Position numbers and translations under genes: made by a program. A DNA stretch of 64,000 bases, taken from assembly GCA_023053545.1 (NCBI GenBank), contig JAKZAN010000106.1, forward strand, positions 38,434 through 102,433, written 5' to 3'. This document shows positions 56,529 to 64,000 of this stretch, piece after piece. The stretch's first letter is position 1. Every line of letters starts with the position of its first letter. The stretch comes from Lepidurus packardi (lineage: Eukaryota > Arthropoda > Branchiopoda > Notostraca > Triopsidae). The notes below the pieces were generated by a model. The model had not been told where the DNA came from. It did not search any database and saw nothing but the letters and a program-made list of their open reading frames with translations.

Positions 56529-56897
56529 AGTTGTCTCCAGTAATAAAGATAATTAACTCCTGCCGGGAACTGATTATTGGGTGTTACCGCTCAAGATAAC
56601 GATGATGGATGCGACGCGAAATGGCGAATTTGCGACGGATGAGCTTGTGGGTGAACTGGGACTAAAACTATTCCGGGCCGAAGCTGAGCCTGTCGATCCT
56701 GGGCGGCTAAGCCCTTCTCCTGCGCGAGCTTAAGTGTCGGGCGCGGCGGCGCAGAGTCCGGTCGTTCATCTGGCACAGGGAAAACCCTGCGCCCTCATGA
56801 GATGTCGAATTTGGACAACTCGACGTCCTTCGAAGGCAAGGAGGTGCCAAGTCGCCCGTAAGAATAAGCCTACAAGAAACCAACCAACATATGCGAC
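56529..56897. other. Divergent promoter region between the porin gene and soxB
   Basis: No gene is found in these 369 bp. The base composition is more AT-rich next to the porin gene. A TTGGACA-like stretch at about 56814-56820 could be part of a promoter toward soxB, and GGAGG at 56840-56844 is too far from the soxB start to serve it. Confidence 0.4.
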
Positions 56898-58154
56898 ATG
56901 CCGGGCCAAAAATATTCGTTGCTGAGCCTTTTCAGACATGGTTTGAGTCACCACAAGACTTGGGAGCCCGCTTGGAAGCGGGTGCCTTTGCAGCCCGCCT
57001 ATGACGTCGTGATTGTCGGTGGCGGCGGGCATGGATTGGCAACAGCCTATTATTTGGCCAAAAATCACAAGGTAGGCCGTATTGCGGTTCTCGAAAAAGG
57101 TTATTTGGGTGGCGGTAATACTGCTCGAAATACCACGATCGTGCGTTCGAATTACTTGTGGGATGAAGCGGCCCTGCTTTATGAGCATGGTCTCAAGCTC
57201 TGGGAGGGCCTCACCGAAGACTTGAACTTCAACGTTATGTTCAGTCAGCGCGGTGTTTTTAATTTGGGGCACACCCTGCAGGACATGCGCGACATTGAGC
57301 GCCGCGTGAATGCCAACAACCTCCAAGGTATTGATGCCCATGTGCTCAGTGCTGCGGAAGTCAAGGACAAAATCCCGCAGCTCAACACCAGCCAGAGCAG
57401 CCGCTACCCGGTGCTGGGCGCCAGTTGGCAACCGCGCGCTGGCGTGGCGCACCACGATGCCGTGGCTCGGGGTTTTGCCCGCGCGGCCAGCCGGCTCGGC
57501 GTGGACCTGATTGAAAACTGCGAAGTCACCGGTATAGACGTCGACGGTGGGCGAGTGCGGGGTGTGCAGACCACCCTTGGTGCGATCAAGACCGAGCGCC
57601 TGGGCTGTGTGGCTTCGGGCCACTCCTCCATGCTGGCGAGGATGGCTGGCTTGCGTTTGCCGCTGGAAAGCCATCCTTTGCAGGCTTTTGTATCCGAGTC
57701 CATGCAGCGCGTGATCGACACCGTGATCATGTCCAACGCCGTGCATGGCTACCTGAGCCAGTCCGACAAGGGTGAGCTGGTGATTGGTGCTGGCATAGAC
57801 AGCTACCTGGGTTATGGGCAGCGGGGCAGCCCGCATGTGATCGACCACACGGCTGCCGCCATCATTGAGTTGTTCCCGCAGTTTTCGCGCGTCCGCATGA
57901 ACCGGCAGTGGGGCGGCATTGTGGATGTCTCCCCCGATGCTTGTCCCATCATCAGCAAAACCCCCGTACAGGGGCTGTACTTCAACTGCGGTTGGGGCAC
58001 CGGCGGCTTCAAAGCTACACCGGGATCCGGTCATGTCTTCGCCCACACCATCGCGAACGACCAGCCGCACCCTCGAAATGAGGCGTTTTCACTCGACCGC
58101 TTCCACAGCGGCCACCTGATTGACGAGCACGGTGCAGCCGCCGTTGCCCACTGA
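56898..58154 (+). CDS. soxB: Sarcosine oxidase subunit beta
   Basis: SoxB carries covalent FMN and a FAD and oxidises sarcosine. The 418-residue protein starts with a ~30-residue segment, then the dinucleotide site [38 protein letters not shown] with flavin-contact residues, a HxH near SSM and the C-terminal [20 protein letters not shown] and [14 protein letters not shown]. It opens the soxBDAG run and is divergent from the porin gene. Confidence 0.96.
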   Translation: MPGQKYSLLSLFRHGLSHHKTWEPAWKRVPLQPAYDVVIVGGGGHGLATAYYLAKNHKVGRIAVLEKGYLGGGNTARNTTIVRSNYLWDEAALLYEHGLKLWEGLTEDLNFNVMFSQRGVFNLGHTLQDMRDIERRVNANNLQGIDAHVLSAAEVKDKIPQLNTSQSSRYPVLGASWQPRAGVAHHDAVARGFARAASRLGVDLIENCEVTGIDVDGGRVRGVQTTLGAIKTERLGCVASGHSSMLARMAGLRLPLESHPLQAFVSESMQRVIDTVIMSNAVHGYLSQSDKGELVIGAGIDSYLGYGQRGSPHVIDHTAAAIIELFPQFSRVRMNRQWGGIVDVSPDACPIISKTPVQGLYFNCGWGTGGFKATPGSGHVFAHTIANDQPHPRNEAFSLDRFHSGHLIDEHGAAAVAH

Positions 58155-58174
58155 TTTCCCCCGGAGTTTTACGC

Positions 58175-58480
58175 ATGTTCCATATCCATTGCCCGTACTG
58201 CGCCGAGCGCAGGGACGAAGAAGAGTTCAGCTATGCGGGCGAGGCCTACATTGCGCGGCCAGAAGCCCCGGAGGCTGTTGACGATGCTGCCTGGGGCGAC
58301 TATCTCTTCATGCGCAAAAACACCAAAGGTTGGTTTTGGGAGCAGTGGATGCACACCGCCGGCTGCCGCAAGGTCTTTGCGGTCAAGCGCCACACCGCCA
58401 GTTACCACATCGCGGGCAGCTGGACGCTGGCCGAGGGCAAGATCCTGTATGTGGCCGATCAGCAGAGAGGCCTGGCATGA
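58175..58480 (+). CDS. soxD: Sarcosine oxidase subunit delta
   Basis: SoxD is the small zinc-binding subunit of heterotetrameric sarcosine oxidase. The 101-residue protein has CPYCAERRDEEEF (two Cys), YLFMRKNTKGWFWEQW and HTAGCRKVF, the third Cys and His of the zinc site, and RHTASYHIAGSW. It begins 20 bp after soxB with a CCCCGGAG box, and its stop overlaps soxA. Confidence 0.95.
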   Translation: MFHIHCPYCAERRDEEEFSYAGEAYIARPEAPEAVDDAAWGDYLFMRKNTKGWFWEQWMHTAGCRKVFAVKRHTASYHIAGSWTLAEGKILYVADQQRGLA

Positions 58481-61400
58481 CCGCCCAACGCGTTAGTGTG
58501 CCCAGCGCACGCATTGACACCACGCGTCGCATTGACTTCTGGTTTGACGGTCAGAGCTACGCCGGTCATCCAGGTGACACGGTCGCATCGGCACTGCTGG
58601 CCAATCAGGTACGGCTGATCGCGCGCAGCTTCAAGTACGGGCGTCCACGCGGCATCGTCGGCGCTGGCTCGGAAGAGCCCAATGCCTTGCTGCAACTGGG
58701 TCAGGGGGCTCGCACCGTCCCTAACGTCAAGGCCACCCAGGCCGAACTTCACGAGGGTCTGGTCGCCGCCTCCACCTCGGGCTGGCCGTCGCTCGGGATG
58801 GACCTGAAATCGTTGCTGGGTCAGGGTTCGCGTTTCATGCCAGCGGGCTTTTACAGCAAGACTTTCAAATGGCCACGCCGCCTGTGGCCCGCCTACGAGG
58901 CCGTGATCCGGAAATTCGCTGGCTTTGGGCACGCCCCGACCGAGCCCGATCCTGACATCTACGACCACCTGCATCACCATGTCGACGTGGTCGTGGTCGG
59001 TGGTGGGGCGGCTGGCCTGTTGGCTGCTTTGCAGGCCGGTCGAGCAGGCCTGCGCACGGTCTTGCTGGATGAGCAAAGCGAGTTCGGCGGCTGGCTGTTG
59101 TCCAGCCCGGGTGAGCAAATTGACGGCTTCCGCAGCCGTGCGTTCATTGATGCGTCAGTTCAGGCCCTGAAAGCTTTGCCCAACGTGACCTGCCTGTCCC
59201 GTTGCACGGCCTTCGGTCTGTATGACCAGAACCTGGTGCAGGCGGTGGAACTGTTGACCGACCACCTGCCGGAGGCTCAGCGCGAGCCAGATCAACCGCG
59301 ACAGCGGCTACACAAGATCCACGCCCGCCAAGTGGTCCTGGCCGCTGGAGCCATTGAGCGCCCGCTGGTCTTTGGCAACAACGACCGGCCCGGCGTCATG
59401 ACGGTTTCCGCAGGGCAGACCTTTTTGAACCGCTACGGCGTGCGTGTGGGCCAGCGCATCGTGATCTGCGGCACCAGCGACCTGATCTACGAGGCGGCCC
59501 GCTGCTTGTCTCAAGCTGGTGCCGAGGTGACGGTGGCGGATGTACGGGCGCCGTCTGGCAGGGCTGATGCGAAGGGCGTTGCTCAAGACCTTCCGTACAA
59601 AATATGGCAAGGCTATGGCATTGCCGAGGTCACGGGCCGGCAGCAGGTCACAGGGGTTCACCTGGTCCAACTGCATCCCACAGAAGACAAAGTCATCGGT
59701 AAAGGACCTTTCATCGCAGCCGATGCGGTGCTGAGTTCGGGCGGTCTGTCGCCCACAGTTCACCTCTTTTGCCATGACGGCAGCCGGCCTCAGTGGGATG
59801 CTGCGGCCTGCGCTTTCGTCGTGCCACGCCAGGGGCGCCCCGGCGTGGCGTGTGTGGGAGCCATTACCGGCGCCTTCGAACTGGACGAGGCGCTGCGCCA
59901 GACCACCGAGGCCATGCAGACGGTCCTGAACGAATGGGCTCCGACATCGGCTGACACGTTGCGCGCGCCGGACTGCAAGCGGGCGGATCGCCAAGCCGAG
60001 CGGCCCATGTTCCGCCTGCCCGATGGCAAGCCGGAGGGTGAAGGCGCCAAAGCGTTTGTGGACTACCAAAACGACGTGACAGCCGCCGATATCGAGCTGG
60101 CGGTTCGCGAAAACTACCATTCCATCGAACATGTCAAGCGCTACACCGCGCTGGGTTTTTGGTACTGATCAGGGCAAGCTGTCGAACGTCAACGGTTTTG
60201 TCATCACCGCACGGGCTCTGAAAAAACCTGTGCAGGACGTGGGCACCACCACTTACCGCCCGGCCTACACACCGGTGACACTGGGTGTGCTGGCAGGCAG
60301 CATGGAGGGCGACACCTTCGACCCGCGTCGCTACACCGCCATCCAGCCTTCGCACGTGGCGCGCGGCGCCGAGTTTGAACCGGTCGGTCAGTGGCTTCGC
60401 CCTTGGTATTTCCCGAAGCCGGGTGAGGACCTGCATGCCGCCGTCAACCGCGAATGCTTGGCTGCGCGCCAAGGTGTGGCGGTGATGGATGCGTCCACGC
60501 TGGGCAAGATCCAGATCGACGGCCCCGACGCCCGTGAATTTCTGAATCGGGTGTACTCCAACGCTTGGAGTCAACTGGCGGTTGGTAAGTGCCGCTACGG
60601 CCTGATGCTCGACGAAAACGGCATGGTGATGGACGACGGCGTGACCGCCTGCATCCACGACACCCAGTTTTACATGACCACCACCACCGGCGGAGCGGCA
60701 CGGGTTCTGAGTTGGTTGGAGCGCTGGCACCAGACCGAATGGCCAGACCTCAAAGTTTGGATGACGTCGGTAACCGACCACTGGTCGACGGTGGCCTTGG
60801 TGGGGCCTAAGGCGCGCGCCGTGCTGGCCAAGCTGTGCAGCGACATCGATCTGTCGCCTGAGGCGTTCAAGTTCATGGACTGGCGCAGCGGCACCGTGGC
60901 CGGTATGCCAGCGCGTGTCTACCGCGTCAGCTTTTCTGGGGAAGTTTCCTACGAGCTGAACGTGGAGTCGGGCCTGGGCCACGCCCTTTGGGAGGCCGTG
61001 ATGAAAGCTGGTGCCGAATTCGACATCACGCCTTACGGCACTGAAACCATGCACGTGCTGCGTGCAGAAAAGGGTTTCATCATCGTTGGGCAGGACACCG
61101 ATGGCTCGGTGACTCCGGTCGATCTGGGCATGAGTTGGGCGCTGTCAATGAAAAAGCCATTCAGCTTTTTGGGCAAGCGTTCCCTGTCGCGCAGCGACAC
61201 CGCCCGAACTGACCGCAAGCAGCTGGTTGGCCTGCTCCCGCTGGACCCTCAGGTCGTGCTCGCCGAAGGTGCCCAGATTCTGGAGAGTGCCGACGCCAGT
61301 CCCCCCGCCCCGATGTTGGGCCATGTGACTTCCAGCTACCACAGCGCGTTTCTGGGCCGGTCCATCGCGATGGCGGTGGTCAAGGGTGGCGCACAACGGG

Positions 61401-61504
61401 ACGGCCAGACCTTATATGCCTGGGCCAGGGGCCGGGTCACACCGGTCAAAGTCAGCGCGAGCGCCGTGTTTGTAGACCCCAAGGGAGAACGTCAAAATGC
61501 TTGA
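58477..61504 (+). CDS. soxA: Sarcosine oxidase subunit alpha (split by a T-run frameshift as read)
   Basis: SoxA binds NAD and tetrahydrofolate and makes 5,10-methylene-THF. The native protein is ~1008 aa. The N-terminal half has the 2Fe-2S-like ferredoxin fold (PGDTVASALLANQV), the NAD/FAD motif VDVVVVGGGAAGLLAAL (about residue 169), and VICGTSDLIYEAARC. The C-terminal half is a GcvT-like aminomethyltransferase (AARQGVAVMDASTLGKIQIDG; NRVYSNAW; EVSYELNVESG). The frame breaks at TTTTT 60156-60160: with one T fewer, ALGF joins GTDQGKLSNVNGFV. As read there would be two polypeptides of ~563 and ~445 aa. Confidence 0.94.
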
Positions 61505-62180
61505 TTCTGTGCAACGTCCGTTGGGGGATCTGCTTGAGTCGCCGCTGCATAGCTTTGACTTGCACCGCACCGTATCACCCCAGGGGCATGAAGGCGTCAT
61601 CGCAACTGAGTTGCTGCACCTTGGCTATATCGTGGTGCGTGGCAAACAGGACGATGCCTTGTTCATGGCGGCCGTTGAGGCCGTGCTGGGCGTGGCCCTG
61701 CCAACGGTCCCGATGGCGGTTTTGAAGTGCCAGGCAGGGGGTCTGCTGTGGGTCTCGCCCGACGAGTGGCTGCTGATTTGCCCGCGTGCCGGACGAGACG
61801 CTGTGCTGGCCGAGCTGACCGCCGCACTGTCGGGCGTCTTCGCACAGGTCGTCGATAACAGTGGCGGGCTGACCACGCTGCGTCTGTCCGGCAGCCAGCA
61901 CCAGCGCGTGCTGTACCACTTGGGCCCTTACGACTTCGGTCGGCTGGCGCTGAACCAGTGTGTCGGCACGGTGATGGCCAAAACCAGTGTGACCGTGATC
62001 CGGCCGGACGCGCAGTGTGTGCTGCTGGTGTTCCGCCGCAGCTTCGCCGACTACACATGGCGCCTGATCGAGCGGGCGGCCCGACCTTACGGACTGTGCG
62101 CGACAGCCACCCCACCACATACCGACCAGCTGCTGGGTCCGTTAACCGGACTCACGAAGGCCTCCCATACATCCGCTTGA
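61497..62180 (+). CDS. soxG: Sarcosine oxidase subunit gamma
   Basis: SoxG is the GcvT-like small subunit of heterotetrameric sarcosine oxidase. The 227-residue protein shows GVIATELLHLGYIVVRG, LWVSPDEWLLICP and LRLSGSQHQRVLYHLGPYD. It overlaps soxA by 8 bp and the start ATG follows GGGAGAACG. Confidence 0.93.
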   Translation: MLDSVQRPLGDLLESPLHSFDLHRTVSPQGHEGVIATELLHLGYIVVRGKQDDALFMAAVEAVLGVALPTVPMAVLKCQAGGLLWVSPDEWLLICPRAGRDAVLAELTAALSGVFAQVVDNSGGLTTLRLSGSQHQRVLYHLGPYDFGRLALNQCVGTVMAKTSVTVIRPDAQCVLLVFRRSFADYTWRLIERAARPYGLCATATPPHTDQLLGPLTGLTKASHTSA

Positions 62181-62194
62181 ATTGAAAGACCACT

Positions 62195-63470
62195 ATGCAG
62201 ACTGAAGGCATCACATTGGACGCGTTGCGCCAACTGGACCCGGCCATTGCACAGGCCATGGACCATGAGCTGGAACGCCAGCGCGACGAGATAGAACTGA
62301 TCGCGTCTGAAAACATTGTTTCGCGGGCTGTGTTGCAGGCCCAGGGTTCGGTGCTCACCAACAAGTACGCCGAAGGCTACCCGGGCAAGCGTTACTACGG
62401 CGGCTGCAAGCACGTGGACGTGGTCGAGACAGCTCGCGATCGACCGAGTTTGCAAGCTGTTTGATGCACGCTTTGCCAACGTGCAGCCGCACTCGGGTGC
62501 GCAAGCCAACACAGCCGTCATGCTGGCCTTGCTCAAGCCCGGCGATACGGTGCTCGGCATGGCGCTGTCCGCAGGCGGTCACCTCACGCACGGTGCCAAG
62601 CCTGCACTCTCGGGTAAGTGGTTCAACGCCGTCCAGTACGGCGTGCGCCGCGAAGACCTGCGCATTGACTACGACGAAGTCGAGCGGCTGGCGGTCGAGC
62701 ATCAGCCTCGGCTGATCATTGCCGGCTTTTCGGCTTATCCACGCACCATCGACTGGGCGCGCTTTCGAGCCATTGCGGACAAAGTAGGTTCCCTGCTGAT
62801 GGTGGATATGGCGCACGTTGCCGGACTGGTGGCTACGGGTGTGTATCCCAGTCCGGTGCCGCATGCCCATGTCACCACGTCGACGACGCACAAAACCTTG
62901 CGTGGTCCGCGGGGAGGCATCATCCTGACCAACGACGAGGCCCTTGCCAAGCAAATCAACTCGGCTGTGTTCCCCGGTGCGCAGGGCGGGCCTTTGATGC
63001 ATGTGATTGCAGCCAAAGCGGTAGCCTTCGGTGAAGCACTGCATCCCGACTTCAAGGTGTACACCGAGCAAGTGGTGCGCAACGCCCAGGCGCTCGGTGC
63101 TGTCCTCAAGGCCGGCGGGTTAGACCTGGTGACCGGCGGTACCGACAACCACTTGCTGCTGGTAGATCTGCGGCCCTTGGGCCTCAAAGGCAATACCACT
63201 GAAGTGGCGCTGGAACGCGCCGGTATCACCTGCAACAAGAACGGCATCCCGTTTGACGAAGAAAAGCCAGCTATCACCTCCGGCATTCGCGTCGGCACGG
63301 CGGCGAGCACCACCCGGGGATTTGGCGTAGCCGAATTTGAGGAAGTGGGCCGGCTGATGCTGGAGGTCTTCAAAGGCCTGAAGTCACATCCGGATGGTGA
63401 CCCCGTTGTCGAGTCCTCTGTGCTCGCCCGGGTCAAGGCCCTGACCGCGCGCTTTCCTCTCTACGCTTGA
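62195..63470 (+). CDS. glyA: Serine hydroxymethyltransferase (frameshifted as read)
   Basis: GlyA interconverts glycine and serine with methylene-THF, the carbon carrier filled by sarcosine oxidase. The native protein is ~424 aa: [69 protein letters not shown], and the PLP-lysine motif [14 protein letters not shown]. The frame breaks near 62429 with one base too many in GAGACAGC; without it VVE continues [15 protein letters not shown]. It is the fifth gene of the sarcosine run. A second, primary glyA may exist elsewhere. Confidence 0.94.
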
Positions 63471-63481
63471 AAGGCAACCCC

Positions 63482-64000
63482 ATGAGCACACCTGCACGAA
63501 AAATCCCTGATCATCGACGGCCTCATCATCTCGAAATGGGATCGCTCCGTTTTCGAAGACATGAAAAAAGGCGGCATCTCCGCGGCCAACTGCACCGTAT
63601 CGGTATGGGAGGACTTCAAGGGCACGGTGGCCAATATCGCGCGTATGAAAACGCTGATCCGCGACAACGGCGACCTGCTCAGCCTGGTCCGCAGCACGGC
63701 CGACATCGAACAGGCCAAGCGCGATGGGAAAACCGGCATCGTGCTGGGCTTCCAGAACGCGCATGCGTTTGAAGACCAGCTGGGCTACATCGAAGCCTTC
63801 CACGACATGGGTGTGCGTGTGGTTCAGCTTTGCTACAACACACAAAACCTGATCGGCACCGGCTGCTACGAGCGCGACGGCGGTCTGTCCGGTTACGGCC
63901 ACGAGGTGGTGGCCGAGATGAACCGAGTCGGCATCATGGTGGACCTTTCGCACGTGGGTGCCAAAACTTCCGAAGAGGCCATCCTCGCATCCAAAAAGCC
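63482..64000 (+). CDS. Membrane dipeptidase (peptidase M19) family protein, partial (frameshifted near start)
   Basis: The gene runs off the right edge. From the second frame the peptide reads HEKSLIIDGLIISKWDRSVF, then KKGGISAANCTVSVWEDFKG, GKTGIVLGFQNAHAFED and MVDLSHVGAKT, which is a renal dipeptidase (M19) fold. The usual N-terminal H-x-D metal pair is not seen at IDGLIISKWD, as in the atypical M19 subgroup near betaine catabolism genes in Pseudomonas. The ATG at 63482 is one base out of frame; one excess C around 63488-63492 explains it. The C-terminal part is not available. Confidence 0.82.

Noticed and set aside
60156-60160. Programmed frameshifting in soxA
   Set aside because: No slippery heptamer with pseudoknot is evident and the window has many similar errors at homopolymers.

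Overview
The window is a 64 kb piece of a high-GC chromosome from a betaproteobacterium, most likely of the family Comamonadaceae (Burkholderiales; Limnohabitans/Rhodoferax/Hydrogenophaga-like). The evidence is the complete dcw cell-wall/division cluster in beta-proteobacterial order, a ~392-residue MraY, dapF-DUF484-xerC, the CobW-GTPase/dksA pair, DUF3025, a Bug-type (TctC) binding protein and a bacterial type A RNase P RNA. No rRNA, tRNA, insertion sequence, prophage or CRISPR array was seen.

Layout. 1-5.8 kb: a membrane protein running off the left edge, a divergent HypT-like LysR regulator, and a glutamate/aspartate-type ABC uptake operon (gltIJKL). 5.8-8.0 kb: a tightly overlapping three-gene operon of a HIT protein, a phosphorothioate-DNA-sensing SBD-HNH restriction enzyme and a DUF3883 protein. 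This is the best candidate here for an under-described defence system. 8.0-12.8 kb: pyrC, a DUF3025 protein, htpX and a COG2509-type flavoprotein. 12.86-14.5 kb: rnpB, a repeat-rich spacer and a vapBC-like toxin-antitoxin pair. 14.5-25.9 kb: a Nudix/metallo-beta-lactamase fusion, a Bug binding protein, a CMD-family protein, dapF-DUF484-xerC, an RlmI-type methyltransferase, a CobW-family GTPase, a DksA with a huge basic tail and a metallophosphoesterase.

26.1-44.7 kb: the dcw cluster mraZ-rsmH-ftsL-ftsI-murE-murF-mraY-murD-ftsW-murG-murC-ddl-ftsQ-ftsA-ftsZ-lpxC, mostly with ATGA/GTGA-type overlaps. It is preceded by 10-bp-spaced direct repeats typical of an MraZ operator. It makes lipid II, septal peptidoglycan and the Z-ring. 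44.7-53.7 kb: a small membrane protein, then ruvC, mtgA, aroE and an RNB exoribonuclease on the minus strand, a YqiA-like esterase, rodA, an NAD-dependent oxidoreductase and tldD. 54.1-64 kb: a one-carbon module with glutathione-independent formaldehyde dehydrogenase, heterotetrameric sarcosine oxidase (soxBDAG), glyA and an M19-type dipeptidase, with a TorF-type porin on the opposite strand between fdhA and soxB. Sarcosine becomes glycine plus C1 units, GlyA interconverts glycine and serine, and FdhA removes free formaldehyde.

Data quality. About eighteen single-base frame breaks were found, many at short homopolymers, and several hit genes that cannot be dispensable (mraY, ftsW, murC). They are best read as sequencing or assembly indels, so frame-broken genes below are given their full inferred extent and the break is stated.
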